DNA from: Toxotes chatareus
Lineage: Eukaryota > Chordata > Actinopteri > Toxotidae
Reading direction: 5' to 3'
Length of the DNA stretch: 64,000 bases
Assembly: GCA_016801885.1 (NCBI GenBank)
Contig: CM028895.1
Span: forward strand, 9,386,001-9,450,000
Below the pieces are notes generated by a model. That model was given only the letters and a program-made list of their open reading frames with translations. It was not told the origin of the DNA and did no database searches. Numbering within the stretch: position 1 is the first letter of the stretch; every line of letters begins with the position of its first letter. The position numbers were made by a program, and so were the translations under genes. This document shows, in pieces, positions 1 through 12,256 of the stretch.

Positions 1-443
1 ATGTTTGGCAGGCAAGCCCAAAAGAACTTGACCTATATTCTGGCATTTTTAACTTTTCAGAAGACTTCAAATGTGAGAAAATTATATTTGTCAAAAAGAG
101 ATATACTTCTACAGTAGTTATTTTTCAAAAGTCTACAAAGACGACGCACTGAGCGTGGACTCACAAGTGATACAGCAAAAAAATAAGTGTCCTAAAGTAA
201 CAAAAATGTTAATGGTACGAGACCTCAAGTTGTTCGTGCTGACTGTTTTCGAAATCGCATTTGTAACGTGGAATAAAAATAACGCGGAATAAAAATAAAA
301 TAACTCGTAGAGAGGTTCTTGTTCCAAAGTTAGACCAACTGGTTCTTGGTGATACCACAGAAAATACCCCCAAACCCCTTCACAGAACAAAGGAAGTGTG
401 CCAACATCGTGCGTCTGGAGAAGAGTAGAAATGCTCTCGATAC

Positions 444-487
444 CTGTTGAAATGTCCGAGCTCGTCGAATATTCTCTCTACGGTCAT
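444..487 (-). CDS. Probable first coding exon of an SLC22-family organic cation/carnitine transporter (slc22a16-like)
   Basis: On the minus strand the ATG at 487-485 opens a frame reading MTVERIFDELGHFNR. This matches the cytosolic N-terminus of SLC22 carriers, which carry a short Ile-Tyr/Phe-Asp-x-Val/Leu-Gly-x-Phe-x-Arg-Phe/Tyr signature, and is closest to what I recall of SLC22A16. The ATG is the first in its frame: an in-frame TAG lies at 572-574, and position -3 is A. The exon appears to end at 444 with donor CAG|GTATCG, in phase 2, splitting the Arg codon. Beyond the donor the reading frame loses family similarity and soon stops, which fits an intron there. The exon sits in a GC-rich, CpG-containing patch at about 480-620 that could be its promoter. 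In human, SLC22A16 lies near METTL24, which supports the call. Only 15 residues are visible, so the family is an inference and the rest of the gene lies outside the window. Confidence 0.45.
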
Positions 488-1296
488 TTTCTGACGGTGG
501 GTTCGTGCGTCGAGGCTCCCGGTGCGTCTCTCTCCCCGGCGGCCAGCGGATTCTGAGCGCTTCAGCACCAACTAACAACACACTGTGGCTTTCACGGAGA
601 GGAGTGAGGGTAGGAGGGGCGCACACACGCAAACACTTGTACAGACTCACATACTCACACACAAACAAACAAACACTTTCAACTGCAAAATGAGCGGGAA
701 AAAAACTTTGATTATATTTTATAGCCTCTCAGATCTCTGTGGCCTGAGTGCTATCTGACAGGAACTGGCCCTGCCGGTCATAATGAATGGGCCCTTGATT
801 AGGCTTTATCACTATATTGATTATATCATTATATCTTTCTCATACAATGGAGTAATCATGTAAATTGGCTCCTCATGAATGTCAGGCTGGTATGACTAAG
901 CACTTAGTGATTGCTTTTCTTACACCTCACAGTCATGGACACATTTTTTGATAAACTCTCACCTCAGCTAATCGCAGCCTGTAGATCTCCTAAGTGATGA
1001 AGACAGGAATAGTCTGGGAGCAGGGCTGTTTATTCTTTTGTAAATAGACTGTCTTTGCATAACATCCACCCCTGTAACACTAGGCCTCAGTCATCATGGA
1101 GCAATATTTCCTCTGAGGTGATACCCCTGTCGGGATCAACTTCTTCCAAAGCAAGGGCGACTGTAAATACGCCTGGCGTTTACAACTTAAGCGTAGTGGT
1201 AATGAGCTGCTGAGTTCATAACTGTCACAAGGTCATGGACAACCTCTGAACCAGTGACATGCTGCATCCTCACTTCCATCCGCTCACTCTCCAAAC

Positions 1297-1735
1297 CAGG
1301 GCTGCAACTATTGATTATTTTCAATATCAATTAATCAGAAGAGGAGGGGAAATGAAAAAAGCTCTTCTTCTTTATACTTTCAGCTGTCAAACCTCTGAAC
1401 TATGAAGAATATGAAGGATACTGTAAAGTAGTGGCTCAGTGTTATTATGCATTTGCTACACTTTTCATCAGTACTGGTTTCCAATAACCTTACACCTACA
1501 CGGGGTGTGTGTACAATTACACCCCTCCAGTTATTAGTAATTCTGCTCTCTGCTTTCTTAATTAAGTGATTACTCATTTGACATTCAACTTTGTTTTAAA
1601 TTAGGTTCTCAGAATTCCGAAGCTGCAGCCATGAAATATTTGGAAGTTTTAATTAATAGTTAAATGATTGATAGTTGTCGATTACTTTTCTGTTGATCAA
1701 CTAATCAATGAATTGATTAATCATTTTCAAACAAA
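1297..1735. repeat. Degenerate teleost interspersed repeat (two pieces)
   Basis: The stretch at 1297-1340 begins GGGCTGCAACTATTGATTAT and continues with TTAATCAG. The stretch at 1665-1735 has alternating GATTAATC / GATTAATCA words. Both resemble the ends of a very common teleost non-autonomous repeat that starts GGCTGCAACTAACGATTA. The pieces are diverged and the sequence between them is unrelated to anything I recognise. The family assignment is from memory. Confidence 0.4.
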
Positions 1736-2420
1736 CATGAACGTTTTGAGTTTGTGTGTGTTTGCGTTTATGTGTTTCTGTATGAGTGGGCTTGATGAGC
1801 ATGGACAAATTAATCTTCCAGGGTAAATCAGAACTTTTCTGAGCCTTAGGGCCACACAAGGTTAGCTGACATGTACAGTAAAGCCACTGACCTGTCAGAC
1901 TGCATTTGAATCACTGTAAGATTCATTTGCATTTAGTTTAAATGAGCCATGATACATTTTGGTGCCATTGTTATTTCCCATGCTAGTGCTATAATGACAT
2001 TTTAGATTACGCTCTTGTTAATGCATCAAAGATCAGACAAAGTGTTTCCCAAAAACACTTGAGAATTCCTAATACAAAATACTATGTGTCCATGTCTCTG
2101 TTTCAGCAAGAGCTTCTATTGGAGTCTTTGATTAATAACTGATAACGTGCAGCAGCTGTGGCTGTATTGACTTACTGCACCTTGCCTTGGTCGGATTCAG
2201 CAGGACTACTACTACAAACTATGACAATGTTTGCTTTTGCCATCACACTGACTTGCCATCTGCTCCACTTCCTCAGATGGGAAATAAAGAGCAGAAGTAT
2301 AACTGAAATAGGTACTTCCTCCACACTGCCACTTACATTTTGGGCCACAAGGCTGGATTTCACAAGAAATGCATTGGAATGCTTTATATGTAGAGACAGA
2401 TATTGATATAGAAATAAATT

Positions 2421-2463
2421 AATATATACACAGTATATATATATATATATGCTGTATATATAC
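2421..2463. repeat. TA-rich simple repeat
   Basis: An imperfect (TA)n tract with a central uninterrupted run at about 2434-2450, in AT-rich intergenic DNA. Confidence 0.8.
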
Positions 2464-3860
2464 ACACCATACAGCAACAACATTAAAACCAGTAATGTTG
2501 TTGCTGATTGGTCCATAGTACAAGCTATTTCTGATGATATATAGGCTATAGCAGCAATTTTAGCTATAGCTAAATACAGTGTATGTTATTGACACTGGGT
2601 TCATAACCTCTGGCTGGAGTTTGATCCATTTCTTTGAAGAGCTGTGTTGCTGACTCTAACCTCTTTTTCCCTCCTCCTCCCACTGACCTGTCAGCTTTTA
2701 TTTACTGTCCACCTCCTTACTTGTTTTTAAAGATATTGAGAGGGAGCTGATAAAACATGTGGTCATTGTGGTTGTGCTGTGAATGGTTGTTTTTGCACAT
2801 GTCCTGTTCTGTTCTGTTGTTTGTGTGAAACAAGACGTTAGAGCAGATTTGTTTTTTTTTTTGGACAGACACTCTTATTAAGTCTGGAGTTACAGAATCA
2901 GTCTGTGACCTGGTGTATTGAATTTTCTTTTTTTTTTTTTTGGTGATCTGACTACAGTGACAGTGAACAAAGGTTTGAATGTGGATTATTCTGGGTCTGA
3001 GTGTGGCCCCAGCCAAAAGCAAACACATTCTAACCTTCACCTGCTCCTGTCACAACTGGCTGCTTCCCACCAAGCAAGACTTTGATAAGTTTGCCTGAGT
3101 TTTTGTGTTTTCTCCAGCCAAAAAAAAAAGCCTTTATTTTACTTAGCAGGCTAACCTATTTCAGTCCAGCTTAGTCCAGTTTTACCTGCTCTGTTGTGAA
3201 ACCTGCATACACCACAACATATATCAGAGGAGCTGCTATTTGTTTACAAGATAGCATCAAGTTCATCCCACCTGAAAGTAACCTGCATCTTAAATTTCTA
3301 ACGATAACAGGGAATTTTCTAGTCTGTAAACCTCACCTCACACCTTTTTATAGCCTATAATCACACATGTACCTACTCTTCGTGTGAGCCAAAGCTGGGT
3401 TTACACTTTTCCTCTTGTAGTTGAGATTTTCATTGTTCCTCTGTCCTCCACTCCTTATTCCTAGGAGGCTCAGTTTACATTTTCTCCTTAGCTTCTAACA
3501 CCTTTACTTAGTGCTTAGTATTTGTTTAAACAAGTGATCGATCTATCTACTGGACATAAAAAAAAATAGTGTATCTAATCTGTTAGGGGTTTGAAAAAGT
3601 TTGAATTATGTAACTGTTTGACTGAATGATTTCAGACGTGTCACAGTAAAGATTTTACTATGAAAATTTTTTGCCATCAAAATTCAACAGTTAACTTCCA
3701 GTGCCCTCAATGGTATTTATCTGCAGAGTAAACAGTGGGCCTCTGCATGACCTCTGTTTGACCTTTGCACTGACTTCTTTGCGCTGCTAAATCAGGAGGA
3801 TGCAGTGGATCAAGTTCACTTGACCTCTGCCCTCTGGACCTTATTTTGGCAGGGAAGACA

Positions 3861-3926
3861 AGGAGAGGAGAGGAGAGCAGAGGAGAGGACAGGAGAGGAG
3901 AGCAGAGGAGAGGAGAGGAGAGGAGA
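3861..3926. repeat. GGAGA purine minisatellite
   Basis: A 66 bp purine-only strand (apart from three C interruptions) made of AGGAG / AGAGG units. A higher-order unit of about 21 bp is visible, carrying an AGAGCAGAGG interruption twice. It lies in intergenic DNA upstream of mettl24. Confidence 0.85.
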
Positions 3927-6779
3927 CAGACTTGCACAAATGCATTACATGTGGCAGCAGCTTCTGGCCAGATCCCGACAAATCATTGCAACATGTTGTA
4001 ATGCCATCTACAGAGAGAAAAAATGTCTCCTGTGTGCAGTCTGAAAAACCCACAACAAAGACTTTCTGAAACTTTGCTCTGAAACATGTGGAGCCCCTTA
4101 GCTGTTTTGCTCTTTGTCAGGATCTAATCAAAGGCACATAAACAATCACAAGTAACTAGTCACGTTCACCTCCAATCACACATTGTCACACAACATACAT
4201 GTGTACAAATATATAGCACCTGAGCTTTGCATTATTCTCAAATGTATCAGGCCTCACTTTATGTAATAATTTCAACAGGAATCTACTCTCAGTTTAATAG
4301 CGGTGCATTCTTTCCTCATTCTCTCATTGCTTCCAGTGCGATTACCAGTAAAATTACCACTTGACCTACATCACTTCAGGCATTCACAGACTGAGAATCA
4401 GTTCTAATCCAATCCATATGGTAATTAGTGTTCATGACAGACCACTCGGTGGCAGTAGAGACTGTCAGTGGGATATCTCTTCACTGGTATCTGTTTCCCA
4501 AACCTGACTTTTTTCTGTTCTTTCTTCATTCATTTGTCATTTTCTTACTAAACTAGATTTATGGTCACTACATAGCCAGCACCAGCATTACCAGATGTTT
4601 ACTTATCAGTGGCTGGAAATGTTGCAAGTTTAGCATCAAATTTTATTCCTTTACTCACTTAGAGCTGTCTCCAGCGATACCAAGAACGTGTATATGACAA
4701 CTGTAAATGATTTCCCACACTTACTGTTGTTTTAACTATTCCACTCCACAAATCCAGCTTCTGACAAGAGAATTAATATACTGATAATTACTAATATAAA
4801 TAAATAATGATTGGTAGGTAGGCAACTTCTGAAGCAAACTTCTCTCATAGTCTTTTCTCATTACCATAGAAACAAGCCTTCCAGTAATCTGGGACTTAGA
4901 AAAACTATTGAGCATATTGCTGTAATAAATCCATCTGAACCAATAACACTGTACTTATCAAGTTTTTATTCCAATTACTGCTTTCATTTACCACCATATT
5001 GTTCTTTCAGTGTCTTTTGTGTGTATTTTAACACAGTACATGCAAACAAAACCAGCATGTGGAGGGTTGTGCTCTGTTGACCATAAAGTTCAGCTTGGCA
5101 CTATATATCTCTCAAACTAACCCTTATTTTCACAGATGTGTGTTTTGATGTGTGCTAATTTATGTGTGCTAAACCAAACTCAAAATACAACACAAGCATA
5201 AGAAAGAAGTAATCAAAATCCATTGCATAAATCCCTCTGCTCTCATCAATAGTGTTTTTACTCCAAAGGGGGCAGTAGAGAGCTACTTATAAGCTGATAT
5301 CCAAACACAAATATTTGTCATTGATTCCAAACAAATGAAAGAAGGCAGTATAATCCTTATCCTGTATTTTCTTAAGATTTAGTTGTGAGAGAACCCTCTG
5401 TGAAGTCAGGCACATCCTAATTTCCATCCGAGTGAAACTGTTGTGAGCGGCACTTCTCTCTGTCCGAAATTAATCTGCTTTGGCAGTCCTGATAAATGAT
5501 GATAAAAATCAGTAACATATTTAATAAATGGTTGCACAAGAAGGGGCTCTAATTATTAATTTGTTCATAAACAACAGCAGATTTAATGGTCTTTGGAGGG
5601 AAATCAATGACAAAGCTAATGAAGTGACTTGAGAAGACAGTTAGGGCAGACTTACAAATACATTTGTTCAAAGTTACTGGCACGAAAAATTAACGCACAG
5701 AAGTTAGTTTCAGCAAGTTGCCTCAAGATTTCAAGGCCAGACTGAATAGTGCCGAGTGCCAAGCAAAAACTAATTTAGAGCCTTCTATAATACTGGAGGA
5801 TACACGTAAGCACTAAGTATAGTGCAGCTTCTTTGGTATTGTAGAGTAGAACTGCTCCCAAATACAGTGTAACGTGATTAAAAACTGATCCAAAAGATCC
5901 TTGAAATAAAATGTAAGTGTGAAAAAAGCAGCAATTCAAACTGAGAGCTGCTGTCCATTGAAGTTTCACCAGAAGTTCTCCTGTATGTCCGAGAAATTAA
6001 ACAAAATTTTCACATCCCCTTTTGCACATTTATGCACTTTTAATATCTAACTTTCATATATATTGCAACAAAATAAAAATGTAATTTAAAAATGAATGTA
6101 AGTTAATATTATCCGCTCCACTATTTTAGGCTGAGCAGTCTATGAGAGAGACTCTGGGAGAGAGTTGACTGTACGCAGATGCTGACTGAGAACTGCATGG
6201 GCCCCTGGTGGAGCAGCAAGGCCCTGCCCATATCTAGAGTTACACAGTAACCCGAGAATCTGTGGGGCGGGAGAGGCAACTCGAGGGAGGGGGCAAAGCA
6301 ACAGAGGGGTGTGTGTGTGTGGTGTGTGTGTATGTGTGTGATGTGAGTCATCTAGAGAGAAAAAGAAAGCAAATTAAAGGGGCGTGTGTGTTTGGGGAAA
6401 AGGGGGGGGACTTGAGAGCGTGAGGAGGGAGCTCCCAAAGGTTTCAAAGAGGGCGGCACACATCGTACTTCTAAATGTGTTTGCAGAGCTTCATGACACA
6501 CACACTAACATGCGCACAATCGTTCAGGTTAAGATGCAGTAACGCACACGTGTGTTGGTTTATGAGCAGAGGTGTTTCTTGACATGTTCGTGTTAGACCT
6601 CTTGGTCTAATGGTGGACTTTGGACCTGGAGGGAAGGAGAAGCTGGATGAGAAGAGAAGAAAAAGACAATTCTTTGACAAGCATGTGTAGAATGAGATAG
6701 AAAAAGTAATGAGCAGACCAAAACTTCCAGTTGAGGAGATGGACTGAGGCGAGCCAGAGGGACAGAGAGGACAAAACAG

Positions 6780-6795
6780 TGAAAGGACATGGGCA
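6780..6795 (+). promoter_or_regulatory. mettl24: Translation start context of mettl24
   Basis: An in-frame TGA at 6780-6782 lies two codons before the ATG at 6789, so no longer N-terminus is possible in this exon. The context GGACATGG has G at -3 and G at +4, a strong Kozak match. Confidence 0.8.
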
Positions 6796-7121
6796 GAGAG
6801 CGACTCACCTTGGGACTGCTGCTGCGTTTGGGTATTCTGCTCACTGCTGTGTGTTTGTGCATTCATGTTTACCTGGAGACAGGTCGGTGGGGAGCACCTG
6901 CTCCTCTGGCTTTGGGACATCCCATCCAGCCTATCCAGAACTTGGGCCAACAGAGCAGAACCAAAAGGGTCCCTGCAGAGGGAGGGGAGCAAGACAGGAG
7001 TATTAAAAGGAGAATCTCCTACGTTCGAACAATGAAGAAGGACAGTCCATCTAAGAAGAGGGATGTTGACAGAGAGGTCTCCTCACCTCCATGCTGCCCA
7101 CCTTTCCGCCTGCACAGAAAG
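6789..7121 (+). CDS. mettl24: mettl24 coding exon 1
   Basis: Codons 1-111, ending in phase 0 at RLHRK with donor AAG|GTAAGT. It contains the hydrophobic signal-anchor segment and the basic linker. This is the least conserved part of the protein; its assignment rests on the joined reading frame, the strong start context, the length match to the family and the membrane segment. Confidence 0.88.
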
Positions 7122-10100
7122 GTAAGTTTAATATCCCATCAACTTCTGAGTGCTTAATTGCTTCGATTAAGATTCTTCTAAGGTTATCTGATCCGAAATC
7201 AGTGTAGTAGGAGACAGGGCAGCTCAATAAGGAGCTTTCACTCCATCTCTGTGAGTCACTGGCTTAAATCTCAGTAATCCCAGGAGGGTGATGAAGGAAG
7301 AACAGGCAGCAGAATCAATGTATGTTGAATGAGTGCCTGTGAAACGCTTTGAAGTTGAAAAACAGTTTGTCACCAGCGTTTCCAGCTGTGCAAAGCTGCA
7401 TTTATTTATATTTATTTTTTGGATAAATGTTTAAACTTTAAACAGGTGTAATTTGAACACAAACTACAAATCAAACACACAAACACTCGTTGTTTTGTAT
7501 CAGTTGCAAATCAATACAAAGTCAGCTTTAACAAAGAACCATTCAGAGACAATGTCGTTCAGAGCAAACTCAGCTATTCACATGCACGCACTCCAGGGGC
7601 TTGACCCTTGACCTGTGAAGGGTGTGTTAAAGCACCAGTTTAACAAAACTCCCACTTCCCTCTCTGTTACTGTCTCTTTGTGCTTTCATCACTGCTCTTT
7701 TCCTTTATTTTGTTATTTGATTTCCGTGTCCATCCATCTCGCTTTTGTTGCCTTTCACTGCCAGTTTCCATAGACAACACCCCCCCCCCCCACCACCACC
7801 ACCATCAGTATATACCCACGACAAATCTGCTTTTCCTTAATCTCGCCTTCTTATCTGTTGCGTCCCCTCGTTACACTTCCTGCTCCTGTTACTTTGTGTT
7901 GAGAAATGCTTGTTCGCGTTTGCCTTTAAATCTTTAATGACTAAAACAAACTGAGTTTTAAATGCCATGGAAATCACTGCAGGGCTATTATGCCACATGG
8001 AGAGATGGGCACTTGTGCACCATCAATAATACATACCACCATATGCTCACTATCCCTGCTTCTTAACACAAAATTTGTCACACAAGATGCCCTGGAGGGG
8101 CCCTTAACAAAATTTCTGTGTCATGCGCTGCTGCCATTTAACTCTGTCTGTTTCTCTCTGCCTACACTTCTTCTCGCTTTTTCTCCCTTTAGGCTCTCAT
8201 CTCCAAGATCAGTGTTGCTCTTTCGTTCTGTCATGTTACCTTGTTCCTGTTCTTCGTGCTCTCATCCTTACTCTTGCTTTTTCATCTCTCCTGTCTGTCT
8301 CAATTTAAAACTTCAGTCTCGCCTCCCACTTCTAACCCATATTTCTCTTAGTTTCTCTCCCTTCCTTCAACTTCTCTCTCTCTCTCTCTTCTTTCCCGCT
8401 CGCTGACTGGCTCCCTGCTCTCTCCTCTCGGCACATATTCATGCATAGCAGATAAAATAATGGGCTGGAAAGCAGGACTGCTGCTCTGTGAGGAAGATGA
8501 CAAGGACGCCTCCAGTGACCTTGATGAATAGCAAAGAAGGGACTTCAGAGGACATTCCTATAGAATCTCAGTTACTGGTTGGCCAGGGGGAAAAGGCGAA
8601 AATTGGTTTTTAGAAGAAGAAAAATTGAGTTTTTATTTGAGGTGAAGCTTTATAAAATGCTTATGTTATTGAGTAATCACTAATTTTACAATTTCTGGAT
8701 TTAATCATTCGGTTTGTTTAGAGAAGCCTGTGTTAGCATTTAGTGAGCTGCAGTGTACTACTTTAAAAATAAGAGTCTGCCGGCCTTCCCTCAGTCCAGG
8801 TCTTTGGCATGCAAGGAATTACATCAGTTTGGGCCAAAAGCGATCACACGATTTGGAACATAACATTTAGGGGCATTTTATATTTCAGCTATCCTGCCAT
8901 GTTTGGTATGTTAACTACAGCATAACTACGTTTGCTTTCAGCAGATTGGGGAAGGATTTAAGCTTTATGTTGCCGCACAGCATAAACAGAAACTGCGAGA
9001 TGCACCTCACAGTTATCTATTTATGAGCTGCTGTTTCTAACAGTCATAACTACACCTACAGTTCAATCAACTTCGAGAGACGTTGCATCCTCACTGTATT
9101 TAAAATATTATGTTTATTGATTTGAGTTCTACTGATTTTGCATATAAATCAACAGGTCATCAGCAGCACGACTTTGAGGCTGAGCAAAATGAAGCAAGAA
9201 ATCATTCAGAGAGGCAAAGCTCTTTTCAAAACCCACTGAAGTGCAGAGAGGTGACAAGGCAGACTGTTGCTGACAGATTCTGTCTTCCTTTATAAACCGT
9301 GTTTATGTGTGTGTGTGGCCTAAGGGTCTGTTTTAGTAATAACCAGTATAAAGGAAATTTTATCTGTTAGCTGTCAAGCATCCACATAAATGTACTCACA
9401 CACATCCTCTCCAGTCATTTACCTCTCTTTATTCCCCGCTTGGAAAAGAGGAGAAGTATGAGCTGGTAAAGTACAGACAGACATAAAATGTGTTTAGCCA
9501 AACAACAGCAGTGGAGACAGAGGGAGAGAGACAGAGGCAGAAAGAGACAGAGAAGAGCGGACGTGGCATTCACCGATGACTCAGCCCGCTGACTTTAACA
9601 CAGAAATAAACAGACTGCTGCCCTTACGTCACACTGACACACACACACACACACACACACACCCCAATACATTTATTTAGCTGAAAGCTATGGACAGGAC
9701 TAGACTAGACACCAACGACCCATGGTTACTCAGTACTCATGGGTCAGCCCACACCCATTTTCCAACTCAGCCTTCATTTTGATACTACACACCTTTGATG
9801 CCACACCTGTAAAGTGACTGTATCTTGCATGGTTGTGATGCTATCACAGTAGCAAAATCTGTCCTGAATAATTTCTACAAATAACCATCCAAAATTAAAA
9901 AAAAAAAACCTTATAACAAAGAGTCTACAGTGTACACATCCAGCTTTGTGAGGTGTATTAAGGCGCAGTGGTACTTAGAGCTTAAAGTGTTAAGTGGATT
10001 TTACCACGTCCACCATCTCAATTTAGCGCTAGTAAATGGCAACATTGCAGTTTTGTACAGCATGCAAAATGAAAAGTTAGAGGATCGCTAAAGTTATAAC

Positions 10101-12217
10101 AGTTTATTCTGAGGTAGGCATCGCCGTACCAAATTTCATGGCAGTTGAGTCAGAAGTTGTCAAGAAGGACCAGACTTGCCATCCCTAGAGCCAGACTGCT
10201 AGCGTAACTAAAAATAAGACCATTAATATTCTAGGCAGTCTGTCACCCTATACTGTTTTTGCAGGTGCTCGTCTTTTACCCCATATCCTTCTGTATGCTC
10301 ATGGTATTGTGGTCCTAATATTCCTGTGAAACATCTTACAGCTCATCAGCACTGCCAATGAGATCTGTATTCCCAATAATACAGTTTCAATCCACAGTGG
10401 ACAACACTTTATTTCTGTACATACTGCACGGCAACTAATACATGTCTGTCGAGCTGGGAAGAGAAAGCTTCCTCCTTCCTGAGGTTTCTCCCACTTTCCT
10501 CTTCCTGCCAAAGGGTGTTTTTGTGCTGATTTTGTCTTTATCTGAACAAAGTGTCCTAGAATAAAAGGTGTCATAGTCTATGTTGTAGAGACGGGAATGG
10601 CCCCTGAGACTAACTGGTGGAAGATTTGGAGTTATACAAAAAAAAAAGACTTGACTTTTCCCCAGTTATTTTAATGTTATGCAACTTCCCACATCCCATC
10701 TCTAAGTATTTAATTAGCTGAGATGTGCAGCTGTAATAATAATGTTACACCAACAAATTGAGGTCTTCAGTCTTATCAGACATATTTACTTTTAACTATG
10801 TTTTATGTGTAGTTCTCAAAACAAGGTTTGCACTCAACGATTTAGGCAGCAGTTAATAGGAAGTATCTTGACCCAGCAATGAACTGCAACAATTGTCTTA
10901 TTGCTTTGTACAGTCAACTTTGAAGTGGACAATTTTCCTACAGTGTGGAGTGAAGATACAGTCCTGGAAGTAGTGCTAAAAGCGACAATTTAGACAGGAC
11001 CTTTCTTAAGTTTGAGACTTATGTTCCCATAAGTCCCGTCAAAAAAGAGGTTACTGATAGTCACTGCTGCTTTTACTCCTCAGTATTTCTTTTCTCTTAC
11101 TTCTCTGATGACAATATCTTCAGTTCGCAGCTTGGAAGTGATTTATTCTTGCTTCCTCTTAAGCCACTCCTCACATTCCTACCAAGAAAGAAGCCAAACA
11201 CAAACATCCCCTAGTTAATGTAGACATGAATTATTAATGTTGAACTGTTACACATATAGCCCTCTCACTGCAAATCCAGCTTATCAGTTGTCCTTACCCT
11301 CACTCCACATTGTCTCCATTTCACAGCAAAGGTATTGTGAGTGTGCGAGCGCCACAGAGATTTTACAGGAACTCTTTCCCAGAGTCAGAGATTTTTCTCA
11401 GATAGGCCAGCTGTCATTCACATGTCAAGCACACTCAACCTCAAAGCCCATAGGCAGGCAGCAGAGAAGAAAAAGTGGTGGATCCTTTCAGACAGGCCTT
11501 GCAGATTCAGAAGTTTTTTTAAAAAAAAAACATGAAACACTGAGAGAGCCCCGCTGAAATGATCATCCAGTGATGTTGAGATGACAAAAAGGCAATCTGT
11601 GCAACTCCATGCAATAACTGATCTTTTTATCTTGTTTTTCACAGCTATACCAGGGGAGATGGCAACTATTAGTAGGGACTATCAGTTTTCTTTATTATCC
11701 TGTTGATGTTGGCAACAATGATAGACTGCCAGAAACACAAACTGGATGTTTCTACTTGCTCACTGACAGCCTAGACTAAGAAAAGTGAGAGGAGTCCAGC
11801 GGAGAGGGGTTAAAAAAAAACACTGTAATGACCCTCTGAGTTAAATTTAATTCACTCTGTTTCAGTGGAGCAGAATACTTTTGATTCCATTAATTGATTC
11901 CAACCAAAAAACAGTAATAACCCAGAGCAGCCTGCACTTTAATTTAAATGATTTCTTTTAATTAGATGGGACACGAGTTCATTTATCTGTGAGGCAAGTA
12001 TTAATTACTTTTGTTCAAATAAGCATCAGTGTGATTCCAAATGAATGCTTTGCTCCTGAGCGTTGATTAGTTCAGAGCTGGGATAAAGAAAGAACAAAAA
12101 AGGCCAGTTTGTGCTGTCTGAGCCAACCACTACCAGCCAGTATTGGGCCCCCAACGGAATTTCTAATGCAGAAACCCGGTGACCTTGGTCATGTCTTGGA
12201 AAGCTGAAAGACCTTGG

Positions 12218-12256
<39 letters not shown>

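Larger units (their letters stand above)
488..6788. other. Intergenic region upstream of mettl24
   Basis: I find no exon supported by splice signals plus family similarity here. A GC-rich patch at about 490-620 probably belongs to the minus-strand first exon at 444-487. The rest is AT-rich unique sequence with degenerate interspersed repeats (1297-1340 and 1665-1735), a TA tract near 2431 and a purine minisatellite at 3861-3926. The last 650 bp before mettl24 are richer in G and contain (TG)n runs (6309-6341). They contain no clear TATA box, so the transcription start cannot be placed. There is no trace of DDO, which lies beside METTL24 in human. Confidence 0.6.

Noticed and set aside
3861..3926. 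Repeat array considered as CRISPR or regulated tandem array
   Set aside because: There are no spacers, the units are 5-6 bp, and the context is vertebrate. It is a simple purine minisatellite.
1..6788. Search for DDO (D-aspartate oxidase), the human neighbour of METTL24
   Set aside because: No FAD-binding GxGxxG exon or other DAO-family block was seen on either strand.
6471..6992. 173-codon open frame on the minus strand over the mettl24 start
   Set aside because: It is antisense to mettl24 exon 1 and its 5' leader. Low-complexity, Ser-rich and non-conserved, it is a shadow frame.
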